A DNA stretch of 64,000 nt, taken from Eriocheir sinensis (Eukaryota; Arthropoda; Malacostraca; Decapoda; Varunidae). The stretch lies in contig NC_066562.1 of NCBI RefSeq assembly GCF_024679095.1, positions 3,984,632 through 4,048,631 of the forward strand. Direction: 5' to 3'. How positions within the stretch are numbered: position 1 is the first letter of the stretch; each line of letters starts with the position of its first letter. Under the pieces are notes generated by a model. It had not been told where the DNA came from. It searched no databases and worked only from the letters and a program-made list of their open reading frames with translations. Shown in pieces: positions 14,290-25,193 of this stretch. Position numbers and translations under genes: made by a program.

Positions 14290-15109
14290 CGTAAATATAA
14301 TACATCTTTCAAGGCAAAAAGAGAACGTAGGAAAAAAGAAAGGGAAAGTAAAACAGGACATAGTAAAATAAAAAGAAAGAGAATAACAAAAGACAAGAAG
14401 TATTAAAGAAAGTAAGTAAGGAGGAAAATAGAAGTCAAAGAAAGGAAATAAAGATAGAATGGCAATAAAAGGGATAGGAAATAAATGGGAGGCAATAAAA
14501 TAAAAATAAAAATAAGTGAGGACAGGAAGGATGAGATAATAAGGAAAGGGAAAAGTTTGAGTAGATTAGTATGGAAGAAAAGGCAATAAAGAAGAAGATA
14601 GATAGATAATAATGAAGTATGATATAATAGAGAAGAAAGGAAGTTGAAATAAGAAGATAGAGCAGAAAAAAATAGAGAAAAAAAAGAATAGAGAAGAATA
14701 GAAAAATAAAATAGAGAAATAAAATAGAGAAATAAAATAGAAAAGAATAGAGAATTAAAATAGAAATAAAATAGAAAAATAAATTAGAGAAATAAAATAG
14801 AGAAATAACATAGAGAAGAAAGGAAGTTGAAATAAGTAAATAAGGTGGAAAAAAATAATAAAAAATGAAGAATATAATGAAATATAAGATAATTAGGAGT
14901 AAAGGAAAGGTTTTAAGAAAGTAGATAGACAGGAAAAGGCGATAAAAGGAAAGACGAATGATGAACTAAATAAACGAAGGAGGAAGGGGAGAAAAGGCAA
15001 TGTTTAAGAAGATAAAGAGATAAAATAGATAAGAGTTTAAATATATAAAGACTGAAGACGATAAAGACGAAGATAAGATATAGTAAGATGAGATATTAAA
15101 ATACAATAA

Positions 15110-15420
15110 CAACTACTACTACTACTACTACTACTATTACTACTACTATTACAACAACAACAACAACAACAACAACAACACATACCTTTTCCGGGGTCGA
15201 AGGTTGAGGTGGTGGTGGAGACGGTGATGGTGGGGGGTGAGGGAGGGGGTGGAGGGGGTTGGAGGTGGGGGGTGAAGGGGGTGGTTGCTGGGGTGGTGGT
15301 GTGGTGGGGGTGGGAGGGTCCTGCGGGGGGGCGCGTCCTCTGCCCCCCCCCGCCCCCCTCTCCTTCACCTGCCCCCCACCTGTGCGCCCGCTGCGACCTC
15401 GGGCCATTACTGTAATAAAG
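15110..15420. repeat. (ACT)n/(AAC)n and G-rich block
   Basis: ACT and AAC triplet runs at 15113-15182 are followed by a G-rich stretch (15195-15345) with many GGTGG and GGGG runs, which could form G-quadruplexes, and then a C-rich stretch. The open frames on both strands are compositional. The region 15420-15870 is AT-rich and shows nothing recognisable. Confidence 0.7.
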
Positions 15421-15876
15421 GAATAATTGCATAAATAATTAATTACGTAAATATATACATAAATACATAACTCTCTCTCTCTCTCTCTCTCACTGTGGTC
15501 TTTTTATTTTTTTCCTTTTCATATCATACTTTCTTCCTTGTATTGTATTACCTTTTATTTATTTTATTAAACTTCATTTTTTTTATTCTCCCTTTTAAAC
15601 TTATATTCTCCCTCATATTTCTGTACGTTTCCATGTATGTTTTTTTCTCGTATTCTCCACGTTTTATTTTCTATAGTGTATTGACCTATTTATTCTTTCA
15701 TTGCATTTCCACTTTGCAGCAGCTTTTTCCTATTTTTTCTTGGCATTCATCTCTACCCTTCATATCATTCTCCTACTCCTTTCCGTGCTCCCCTTCTGTC
15801 TGCAGGTATAGGCGTAACAAACTGAAGTGGCGTGATCTCTTAATAATTGCACTTCGGGGCAAAGGAAATACCCTAT

Positions 15877-15904
15877 GACGTGTGTGTGTGTGTGTGTCTG
15901 TGTG

Positions 15905-15967
<63 letters not shown>
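15877..15967. repeat. (GT)n microsatellite
   Basis: A GT run of about 90 bases with a few GTCTGT interruptions, just left of the duplicated region. Confidence 0.95.
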
Positions 15968-15969
<2 letters not shown>

Positions 15970-16984
15970 TGTGCAAAGGCGACGATGGCATATTTATGTT
16001 AGGTTTGCTTGGATTAAGTTAGGTTAGTTTTTAATTATGTGCGTTTTTACACATACCAAGCTACCCCGTGAATCCCTAACACTACTAATTTCCCTGCCTC
16101 TCCTTCCCGATGTGTTACGAAGAGTTTTAAAATAGTTACGGTTAAAGGACATGTATTTTCACCCTTCACCCCATAATATGAATTCGTATGGTATTTGAAG
16201 AGGCGGAGAAAAAAGCTAAACTATACATTTACCGATACAATAAACTTTAATACGGTAATGACCAGCATGAGCATAATTAAAGAGGAGCGGAGTGGCTCAA
16301 CATCTGAGGATTTTCGTATTGGCAGAAATTACCAAAAAAAAAAAAAAACGCCAATATGCACGCAAAGTCAAAGTTAACAAGAATAAACAATAGAAGGGAA
16401 AAGATAAGGAAAAGTTAGGTGGAAAAAATATATAAAAAAGTTAGGCAGAGAAAAAATAGGTGGAAAAAAATATATATAAATGCTCCTCCTCCTCCTCCTC
16501 CTCCTGCTACTACTACTACTATTACTGCTGCTGTTGCTTCTATACTACTACGTCCACTAGCACTTTACTTTAGAATCCCCGTTACTTAAGGCCAAAGAAA
16601 ACGATCCCACTTCAAACCCTCACAGAAAACGTCACTTTACCTGGGCTAACTCTACACACCTTTTGGACTTGGTTTATTTCTTCACATTAATTTTTCTAGA
16701 AGTTTTCGCCTGTTATTAAGAGTAAGCTGTCTGTTTGTTTCGTTGCATGAATGTACTAAACGTGGTTACATTGTTTTTTTCAGTCACAAATTCTTTCCTC
16801 GGCAGCTTCCTTCGCATATGTATCTAACTCTACGCTCCCGCCATCCTTGATCAAATACAAACCCTCGGAAAACTGATATTCCTAGTAACAAGAAGAATAA
16901 AAACGAGAAGCTAGGAGCATTAACGAAATAACACAAAAGAGCAGCCTGAAGTCCTTCAAATGTAACTATGATGATGATATTGAT

Positions 16985-17000
16985 GATGATGATGATGATG

Positions 17001-17070
<70 letters not shown>
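16985..17070. repeat. (GAT)n/(AAT)n run upstream of gene copy 1
   Basis: GAT then AAT triplets occupy the same relative place as the AAT runs at 22410-22511 and 28251-28330 in the sister units, so the microsatellite predates the duplication. Confidence 0.9.
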
Positions 17071-17071
<1 letters not shown>

Positions 17072-17164
17072 GGGTGGGAAGGAATGGGGGAGTGAGGTGT
17101 GTGAAGCTGAAGAGGTCGGTGTGTACGGGGCCTGACAGAGGTGTGCCCGACGCCCTGCTACGCC

Positions 17165-17638
17165 CAGTGGTGGGCACGGTTCCAATAATCCGCTAACCGC
17201 TAACTAGAGAAGCTACCTTTTTTCGTTAGCTGATTAGCGTTTTCGCTAACTTTGGAAACAGTTAGTGGACCAATTAGCTTCCGCTAAATGTAGTTCCTAC
17301 TCCGCTAACTTTGAGTCCACTAAAACATAGACAGGCTTGTTCTCGTCCGTTGTGGGCAGACACAGCACCAGTTGAGCCACATGGCGCAATAATTCCAGGG
17401 CTTCCACTTTTGGATAAATTACGTCTTAAAGTAAGGTCATTGGACAGTTAATAAGGAAACTATATCTAAGCTACAACCGAAGCTAAATCCATAAAAAAAG
17501 TTAGCGGTTAGCGGTCTGCGTTAGCTTCCACAAGTTTCTTTTATCAGTTTAGCGGTTTAGCGTAAGAGAAGCTAACTTTTTAGTTAGTAGCTTACAAGTT
17601 AGCGAAGCTAACTTTTCGGTTAGCGGTGCCCACCACTG
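17165..17638. mobile_element. hAT-like non-autonomous transposon with 8-bp TSD
   Basis: The element begins CAGTGGTGGGCAC and ends with the inverted GTGCCCACCACTG. It is flanked by perfect 8-base direct repeats GCTACGCC (17157-17164 and 17639-17646). Sister unit 3 at about 28420 has a single GCTACGCC with no insert, which is the empty site. The 8-bp duplication and CAG..CTG ends are typical of the hAT superfamily. The interior is rich in GCTAAC motifs and has no transposase, so it is a MITE. It lies about 110 bases upstream of the gene copy 1 start codon. Confidence 0.9.
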
Positions 17639-17745
17639 GCTACGCCACACTTGAAGGCTACTCCCTTGTTATCAGGCGAGGCTTTGGTTATCAGCAGCAA
17701 GGCTGCAGCGGTGGCGGCCGTCAGTGTGGCCTCAGCACCGTCACG

Positions 17746-18978
17746 ATGCGAGAGGCGCTGTGGCGGGGGTGGTTGTTGTGGGCGAGTCTGGCTGCCGCAG
17801 CGAGGGTGGCGACGTCCTCTGTGGTGGCAGGGGAGGTGCCAGAGGTGGTCAGAAAGGGTGGAGGCCAGGGAGAGTGTGAGGTGCTCGATCTTAGTGAGAT
17901 GTCTCCCGGTTACGTTCTGCCCACAAACATCACCGTGAGGCCCTCGGAGGCAGGGTGGCGGTTGAACGTCACCCTGGGGCGGGGAATGGAGGCAGCAGTG
18001 TGTGTGCGGCTGGAGGGCAAGCAGGACAGGCTGAGGGTCACGGTTCTGGCGGAAAGATGTGAAGGAGGGGCCTTGATTGATTACAGCTATATGAACGTGT
18101 CTGTCCCGCTTGGCGTCTGGACCAGCCTCAGGGTGGACGTGGCGGCCAACACAGTCATCGTGTCGGCGCCGGACGGAACCAACACCTCGGTGGTGACTCG
18201 CGGTTCCCCGCTGCCTCGCAACGGCACGCATATGAAGTTAACAGGGGCGAGGAACGTGGAGGCCGCGGTGGAGTGCCGTATCAGCTGCCCGGGGTACAGA
18301 CACGCCTCGCCGGGGATTGACAAAAAGGTGATTGTCAAAGAGTGGTCTGAAGACAGTGTGCAGTTCTACTTCCGCCCCGGCAACAAGTTCGTCAAGTTGG
18401 ATTACGAGGTGGCGTGCACCACGCCGCTGGGCCACATAATGTTTCCTCAAGTGTCGGACATTACACCGGGCTCAAACCTGTACCCGTGGCACCCGGTACA
18501 CCTGCACCACGGCAGCGGTCTAGCCACGGTGAGCCTCGACAACATGCCGCTGAAGAACAAGACCCTGCCTGAAGGCTGCACCTTCAAGAGGCACACTATC
18601 AGAGTGATGGGGGACGGCCTCTTCAGTTTCATCTGTAATCCCTTCAACGGAGAGGTGGAGTGCATGGAGAACGAGGGCAGCTCTGTGGCGTCTGTCGCTG
18701 CTACCCAGGCCAGGATGCCGGAGGTCGCTGTAGCGGTGATCACTATCGAAACCATTGTCGTGGTGCTGCTGTTGATAACTGTCTTGTGGTTAGTGAATAA
18801 AAGGCATCAATCGCAGAAGCTCTCAAATGAAACAGTTGAAAAGCAGGATAAATATAAGTTGTTGCTGAAAAAGTATCAGCAGCTGGAGAAGGAGCATCAG
18901 CTGCTGAAAGAAAATAATATGCAGCAGAACAATCAACAACATGAACAGCATCAGACACAGCAACACCAGCACCAGTAA
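17746..18978 (+). CDS. Type I membrane protein, tandem paralogue copy 1
   Basis: I do not recognise the family. This single open exon encodes 410 residues. The start chosen is the ATG at 17746 (A at -3), conserved in all three paralogues and followed by a signal peptide (about residues 1-21, Leu/Ala-rich core). The ectodomain has nine cysteines and six N-glycosylation sequons (near residues 61, 74, 117, 146, 159, 271). Two stretches (about 55-181 and 193-298) share a pattern of a Trp, paired hydrophobic strands, and a closing strand with a Cys, suggesting a duplicated beta-sandwich domain. A transmembrane helix at about 327-350 is followed by a basic stop-transfer (NKRH), a probable coiled coil (360-390) and a Gln/His-rich tail. 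It is probably a cell-surface adhesion or recognition protein, by inference from topology only. AATAAA motifs follow the stop within about 30 bases. Confidence 0.85.
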   Translation: MREALWRGWLLWASLAAAARVATSSVVAGEVPEVVRKGGGQGECEVLDLSEMSPGYVLPTNITVRPSEAGWRLNVTLGRGMEAAVCVRLEGKQDRLRVTVLAERCEGGALIDYSYMNVSVPLGVWTSLRVDVAANTVIVSAPDGTNTSVVTRGSPLPRNGTHMKLTGARNVEAAVECRISCPGYRHASPGIDKKVIVKEWSEDSVQFYFRPGNKFVKLDYEVACTTPLGHIMFPQVSDITPGSNLYPWHPVHLHHGSGLATVSLDNMPLKNKTLPEGCTFKRHTIRVMGDGLFSFICNPFNGEVECMENEGSSVASVAATQARMPEVAVAVITIETIVVVLLLITVLWLVNKRHQSQKLSNETVEKQDKYKLLLKKYQQLEKEHQLLKENNMQQNNQQHEQHQTQQHQHQ

Positions 18979-18984
18979 CATTAA

Positions 18985-19002
18985 CAAAGAAATAAACAAA
19001 TA
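18985..19002 (+). promoter_or_regulatory. Candidate polyadenylation signals, gene copy 1
   Basis: Two AATAAA hexamers occur just after the stop codon. The same block follows copy 2, where the TAA stop lies within an AATAAA. No downstream cleavage site can be shown. Confidence 0.4.
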
Positions 19003-19433
19003 AAATCAGGAAACTCCAACAACAAATACAGCAAAACAACAAAAAAACACGTTATGGCAAGGCAACACACTATCAAAACAAAACAAAAGTGAGAGGTAGA
19101 GGCACAAAAGTTCACGAGATGGCGGACTCACATAAACACTAGCCAGGCAGTGACGAGTGGAGAGTGTACATATGCCCCCACAGACCCTCACCAACACCCA
19201 AACGTCTGCCTCTCTGCCACACCGCCACTGCCCCCCTCCCGCCCATATACTTCACCACCACACCCATCAGCCCCTGCTTCCCCCAACCTACCTTCCCCAT
19301 TTAGCTATCACATCCCCTCCACTCCTCCTTAACACAGACATATTTAACAAGTTTACGATACGGAGGAACTGTCATGGGTCACATTTAGGTACTTATTTAG
19401 TTGTAGCATGTGTACCTCTAAAGGGCAGCCGCT

Positions 19434-19436
<3 letters not shown>

Positions 19437-19490
<54 letters not shown>
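19437..19490. repeat. (GT)n microsatellite, 3' flank of copy 1
   Basis: A pure GT run that also occurs in unit 2 (24262-24301). In unit 3 the same position holds (AAT)n (30604-30673). Confidence 0.9.
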
Positions 19491-19494
<4 letters not shown>

Positions 19495-19844
19495 GACTAT
19501 AACTGTGCATGTATTTTTGTGTTTGTTGTTATTTATGTATAGGTATGCAAACATGTAGGTACATTCCTATGCTCAGAAGACATTGCTATTGTTCTAGTCG
19601 TTGTTTTTTACTCTGTTATGTGTGTAACTTTTTACGTACTGTTTTTACTATCATTATCATCTTTATCCGTACTCATGTGATTGTTTTAAGTCCCAGTGAT
19701 GTTATTATTTATTTGAATCCTGTACAAATTCCTTACGATTTCTTCCGATCTTTCGTAACCAGATCAAAATCAGGTGCTGTTCGCCGGCATGGCTGGATAA
19801 CCTTTATTAAATATTTGTTGATAAGATGACTTACTTTATCTGGC

Positions 19845-19845
<1 letters not shown>

Positions 19846-19920
<75 letters not shown>

Positions 19921-20102
19921 TGTTATTATTGGTCTGCTCGCAAACAAAACAAAAAGAAAATAAATAGTTAAAAAGTTTAAAAAAATAAGATAAAACGTAT
20001 TTAAAAAAATATAAACCACTAAATATGAAGGTAATCTAAACAATGTTACTAACTCAATGAAGAAAAGAAAACACCTTTCCATGCACAGTTACAATGAACC
20101 AT

Positions 20103-20146
<44 letters not shown>
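19846..20146. repeat. (GT)n and (CA)n pair, unit 1
   Basis: (GT)n at about 19848-19922 and (CA)n at about 20105-20145 lie about 180 bases apart and could pair as an inverted repeat. The pair recurs at 24650-24726 and 25007-25069 in unit 2. Confidence 0.9.
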
Positions 20147-20166
20147 CGTATGACCCGAAGAGCAAC

Positions 20167-20870
20167 GACAAGGGAATGAACTGCTAGAAAGTGTTGTTGA
20201 AGAGATGAGAGGACAGACCAAGAAGAATGGATGGATGAAAGGGCTAATAGAAGACAGAAAGGGTGGGAATAAGAGAAGGCACAATAACAAACGACGAAAT
20301 AAGAAAAGAAGTTAAAGCATGGGACACAAAAATGTGGAAACAAGAAATGCAAGAAAAAGCAACCCTGAAAATATATAGAACCTGGAGAGAAGAGATGGGA
20401 GGACAAGAGGAAGTGTACGACAACAGTGATGCATCAGCCATCCTTTTCAACTGCAGAACAAATAACATGAAGCTGAGAGAAAGGAAAAGAGTTAACAACG
20501 AGAGTACGGCGTGCATCATGTGTGGAGACGAGCTGGAGGACCTGAGGCACTTCATCCTGCACTGCCCGACCTACGACGAGGAGAGGAGCAGCATCCCCGC
20601 ACTGCAGCGTCCATACCACCAGGACGAAGAGGACACTATCGGAAGAGCTCTTTTTGAAAACACAGAAATAGAGACAGTAAAGGCAGTACTATATAATTTT
20701 TGGCAAAAAAGAGAAAAGAAAGGAAAGGAAGAGGAGACGTAAAGAAATTTAGAAACTCAAAAGACCCAGACCGAGAAAGACCGAGAAAGACCACAGACCC
20801 AGAAAAAGCTACATCAGGGAGTGCAGTTACAAAGGCGAGACTCCCGACCGACAACTCAACTCGACTCAAC
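20167..20870 (+). mobile_element. Non-LTR retrotransposon 3' fragment
   Basis: About 700 bases interrupt the unit at a point where units 2 and 3 are continuous (GAAGATCAACACCAAACCGT in unit 3). The insert carries the C-terminal end of a LINE polyprotein in an open stretch at about 20251-20742. It includes CIMCGDELEDLRHFILHC, a CX2CX8HX4C zinc-binding motif characteristic of the region after the reverse transcriptase in several non-LTR clades. It is 5'-truncated, with no reverse transcriptase domain present. A short ATCAAC/CTCAAC-like direct repeat may be the decayed target-site duplication. Confidence 0.8.
20251..20742 (+). pseudogene. LINE ORF2 C-terminal fragment
   Basis: The open frame of about 163 codons has no proper ATG start and begins after a stop at 20248. 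Residues around HFILHCPTYDEERSS follow the zinc motif, and the C-terminus is Lys/Glu-rich. In full-length elements this region follows the reverse transcriptase and helps nucleic-acid binding. Here it is a 5'-truncated remnant and not a host gene. Confidence 0.75.
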
Positions 20871-21162
20871 ACTAAACCGTCATCTTGAGGTGACCGCCCA
20901 AGGAATCTAGAGGAGGGGCAATGGTACCCGAGAGACGGAGGAAGCGGACTCGTTAACCAAATCGCACCTAGATGGCACCACCATGTCTGAAAGGGTGAGG
21001 AGGTTAAGCTTGTTCGATAAGTTTAACCTCCTCCTATACCATTACTGCGCGTTGAACAAACTGCTTTTAAAATGATCAAGGTCCCGTATAATTTCTACCG
21101 GTGTTGAAAAGTCTGTCACACCTATTATAAATAAAGTTATTGATAGCCTACTCCTGAGAAAA

Positions 21163-21166
<4 letters not shown>

Positions 21167-21248
<82 letters not shown>
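21167..21248. repeat. (CT)n-(CA)n compound microsatellite
   Basis: CT repeats pass directly into CA repeats. The equivalent compound at the end of unit 2 is at 26390-26465. Confidence 0.95.
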
Positions 21249-21249
<1 letters not shown>

Positions 21250-21927
21250 TGCATTACTTCAACCATATTCGGCTTTCCGTATTTCCAGCTTTGAAAGAGG
21301 TTGGAGTGTTTTGACATATGTTAAATAATTTTCTCCTAGAGATTTACAGGAATTACCCCTAGAGCCAGGACTATAAGGTGGAGGAGGAGAAGCATAGCTG
21401 AAAGAAAAGTTATAAGTAAGAGATGGGGAGAGGAGTGAGAAAGTGAAGAATAAGGAAGAAGAAAAGACAAAGAAAGCGAAGACTAGAGAACACTGGCATG
21501 GTTGGGTTTGGTTAGGTTAGGTCAGGTTAGGTTAGGTACCATCCATGTGCGCCTTCATATTATGGCTAAATGAACATGTATTTTCGCCCTTTGACCCATA
21601 CTATGAATTCGTGTATAGTATATCCGGAGGCGGAGCTAAACTACTCATTAACCGATATAATATAATTTAGTAGGGTAATTATCAGCGTGAGGCAGAGTGA
21701 GAAGTAACTCCACAATTATCGAAAAATGTTCGTACTGGCAGAAAATAGAAGAAAACCCTAGAAAGTGTGAGCGCAAAGTTAAAGTAAATAAGAATAAACA
21801 ACAGAAAGGAAAAGATGAGGATAAGATAGGTGGTGGAAAAATATAAATAAGATAAGGAAAAGATCGGTGGAAAAGATATATAAAAATGCACCTCCACCTC
21901 CTTCTCCAACTCCTCCTCCTCCTTCTC

Positions 21928-21975
<48 letters not shown>

Positions 21976-22403
21976 TACTAATACTACGTCCACTGGCTCT
22001 ACCTTACTTTAGAATCCCCGTTACTTAAGGCCAAAGAAAACGATCCTACTGCAAACCCTCACAGAAAACGTCATTTCTATCTGGGCTAACTCTACACACC
22101 TTTTGGCCTTGGTTTATTTCTTCACATTAATTTTTATAGAAGTTTTCACCTGGTAAAAGTAAGCTGTCTGTTTTGTTGCATGAGTGTATTAAACGTGGTT
22201 ATGATTTCGTTTCATCCACAAATTCTTTCCTCGGCAGCTTCCTTCGCAATTTTATCCAACTCTACGCTCCCGCTATCCTCGATTAAATACAAACCTTCGG
22301 AAATTAGTAATCCTAATAAATAAAAAAACGAGAAGCTACTAACATTAAAGAAATAACACAAAAATGCACGTTAAAGTCCTTCAAATATAACTATGATAAC
22401 AAC

Positions 22404-22512
<109 letters not shown>

Positions 22513-22634
22513 GTGGGTGGGAGGGAAGAGGAAAGTGAGGTACAGGCTTCACAAGTGTTATCAGGCGAGGCTTTGGTTATCAGCGGAAAATCTGCGGCGG
22601 TGGCGGCCGTCAGTGTGGCCTCAGCACCGTCACG

Positions 22635-23846
22635 ATGCGTGGGGCGCTGTGGCGGGGGTGGTTGTGGTGTCTGGCTGCCGCAGCGAGGGTGGCGACGCCC
22701 GCTGTGGTGGCAGGGGCGGTGCCAGAGGTGGTCACAAAGGGTGGAGGTCAGGGAGAGTGTGAGGTTCTTGATCTTAGTGAGATGTCTCCCGGTTACGTTC
22801 TGCCCACATACCTCACCGTCAAGCCCTCGGAGGCAGGGTGGCGGTTGAACGTCACCCTGGGGCGGGGAACGGAGGCAGCAGTGTGTGTGCGGCTGGAGGG
22901 CAAGCAGGACAGACTGAGGATCACGGTTCTGGCGGAAAGATGTGAAGGAGGGGCCGTGAGTGACTACAACTATCTGAATGTGCCTGTCCCGCTTGGCGTC
23001 TGGACCAGCCTCAGGGTGGACGTGGCGGCCAACAAAGTCATCGTGTCGGCGCCGGACGGAACCGACACCTCGGTGGTGACTCGCGGTTCCCCGCTGCCTC
23101 GCAACGGCACGCATATGGTGTTAACGGGGGCGAGGAACGCGGAGGCCGCGTTGGGGTGCCGTATCAGCTGCCCGGGGTACAGACACGCCTCGCCGGGGAT
23201 TGACAAAAAGGTGACTGTCAAAGAGTGGTTTGAAGACAGTGTGCAGTTCTACTTCCGCCCCGGCAACAAGTTCGTCAAGTTGGATTACGAGGTGGCGTGC
23301 ACCACGCCGCTGGGCAACATGATGTTTCCTCAAGTGTCGGACATCACACCGGACTCAAACCTGTACCCGTGGCACCCGGTACACCTGCACCACGGCAGCG
23401 GCCTGGCCACGGTGAGCCTCGACAACATGCCGCTGAAGAGCAAGACCCTGCCTGAAGGCTGCACCTTCAAGAGGCACACTATCAGAGTGATGGGGGACGG
23501 CCTCTTCAGTTTCATCTGTAATCCCTTCAACGGAGAGGTGGAGTGCATGGAGAACGAGGGCAGCTCTGTGGCGTCTGTCGCTACTACCCAGGCCAGGATG
23601 CCGCAGGAGGTCGCTGTAGCGGTGATCACTATCGAATCCATTGCCGTGGCGCTGCTGTTGATAACCGTCTTGTGGTTAGCGAATAAAAGGCATCAATTGC
23701 AGTCGTTGCTGATGAAGTATAAGCACCTAAAGAAGGAGCATCAGAATCTTCTGAATGAAAATAAGCTGCTGCAGAAAATCAACAACATGAAAAGCATCAG
23801 ACACAGCAACACCAGCATCAGTAACATTAACAAAGAAAACAAATAA
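22635..23846 (+). CDS. Type I membrane protein, tandem paralogue copy 2
   Basis: An unrecognised family, here 403 residues in one exon and close to copy 1 along most of its length. The start ATG has A at -3, and the signal peptide is two residues shorter than in copies 1 and 3 (ALWRGWLWCLAAAARVA). Both extracellular domain-like segments and all nine mature cysteines are kept, but only two N-glycosylation sequons remain (NVT, NGT). The transmembrane helix is around 325-349. The cytoplasmic tail is a short coiled-coil-like stretch, then residues NNMKSIRHSNTS. That DNA is the same as the end of copy 1 but read in another frame. Lineage-specific duplication is the simplest explanation. Confidence 0.85.
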   Translation: MRGALWRGWLWCLAAAARVATPAVVAGAVPEVVTKGGGQGECEVLDLSEMSPGYVLPTYLTVKPSEAGWRLNVTLGRGTEAAVCVRLEGKQDRLRITVLAERCEGGAVSDYNYLNVPVPLGVWTSLRVDVAANKVIVSAPDGTDTSVVTRGSPLPRNGTHMVLTGARNAEAALGCRISCPGYRHASPGIDKKVTVKEWFEDSVQFYFRPGNKFVKLDYEVACTTPLGNMMFPQVSDITPDSNLYPWHPVHLHHGSGLATVSLDNMPLKSKTLPEGCTFKRHTIRVMGDGLFSFICNPFNGEVECMENEGSSVASVATTQARMPQEVAVAVITIESIAVALLLITVLWLANKRHQLQSLLMKYKHLKKEHQNLLNENKLLQKINNMKSIRHSNTSISNINKENK

Positions 23847-24256
23847 AATCAAGAAACTCCAGCAACAAATACAGTAAAACAAACAAACAAACGTTATGAC
23901 AAGGCAATACACTGTCAAAACACCCAAAGGAAGAAAGGGGCAGAAGGAATCGGATAAACACTAGCCAGGCAGTGACGAGTGGAGAGTGTACATATGCCCC
24001 CCACAGACCCTCACAAACACCCAAACGTCTGCCTCTCTGCCACGCCGCCACTACCCCCCTCTCGCCCATATACTTTACCACCACACCCATCAGCCCCTGC
24101 TTCCCCCAACCTACCTTCCCCATTTAGCTATCACATCCCCTCCACTCCTCCTTAACACAGACATATTTAACAAGTTTACGATACGGAGGATCTATCATGG
24201 GTCACATTTAGGTACTTATTTAGTTGTAGCATGTGTACCTCTAAAGGGCAGCCGCT

Positions 24257-24261
<5 letters not shown>

Positions 24262-24301
<40 letters not shown>
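24262..24301. repeat. (GT)n microsatellite, 3' flank of copy 2
   Basis: Counterpart of 19437-19490 in unit 1. Confidence 0.9.
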
Positions 24302-24305
<4 letters not shown>

Positions 24306-24647
24306 GACTATAACTGTGCATGCATTTTTGTGTTTGTTGTTATTTATGTATAGGAATGCAAACATGAACTTTCCTACGCTTAGACGACAGATTGTTATTG
24401 TTCTAGTTGTTTTTTTACTGTTTTTCGTGAAACTTTTTACGTACTGTTATTACTATCATCATCATCTTTATCCGTATTAATGTAATAAATGTTTTAAGTC
24501 CCAGTGATGTTATTATTTATTTGAATACAGTACAAAATCCTTACGATTTTTTCCGATCTGTCGTAACCAGGCCATTAGGAGGTGCTGTTCACCGGTATGG
24601 CTGGATAAGTTTATCAAATATCTGTTGATAAGATAACTTTATCTGCC

Positions 24648-24649
<2 letters not shown>

Positions 24650-24728
<79 letters not shown>

Positions 24729-25005
24729 CTTGGTCTGCTCGCACACACAAAAAAATAAAATAGAAAATAAATAACAAAATTTGAAGAAAAAATAAGATAA
24801 ACCGTATTTTAAAAAGGAAGTCTATCCTAAGTATACGCGTGAATAAATGGTAAATAAAACAAACAAGCTATCAATTAATAATGACGTAAGTGAATATATG
24901 ATAAAGCAATTAAACCACTAAATATTAAACTAATTTTAGCAATGTTACGAACTCAATGAATAAAAGAAAAAACCTTTCCATACACAGTTAGAATGAACCA
25001 TAAAG

Positions 25006-25069
<64 letters not shown>
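24650..25069. repeat. (GT)n and (CA)n pair, unit 2
   Basis: GT run 24650-24726 and CA run 25007-25069, with AT-rich sequence between them. Confidence 0.9.
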
Positions 25070-25193
25070 CGTATGACCTGAGGATCAACACCAAACCGTC
25101 ATCTTGAGGTGACCGCCCAAGGAATCTAGAGGAGGAGGGGCAATGGTACCCGCGAGACGGAGGAAGCGGACTCGTTAACCAAATCACACCTAT

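Larger units (their letters stand above)
15986..21248 (+). repeat. Segmental duplication unit 1
   Basis: This is the first of three tandem units sharing, in order: a TTAGGTT-rich stretch, an AACATGTATTTTCGCCC-like block, a shared block at 16570-16700 (AGAATCCCCGTTACTTAAGG), an (AAT)n run, one membrane-protein gene, a shared 3' block with ACATATTTAACAAGTTTACG, (GT)n and (CA)n runs, and a block ending near GATAAGTTTAACCTCCTCCT. Private to this unit are a hAT-like insertion (17165-17638) and a LINE fragment (20167-20870). Confidence 0.85.

Noticed and set aside
17626..17745. N-terminal extension of gene copy 1 to 17626
   Set aside because: It would begin at a non-ATG codon inside the hAT insertion; the ATG at 17746 is conserved and precedes a signal peptide.
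17620..18231. Antisense open frame conserved in all three paralogues (also 22371-23114 and 28217-29230)
   Set aside because: Its residues follow from GC-rich sense codons; conservation comes with the sense gene, and no start or domain supports it.
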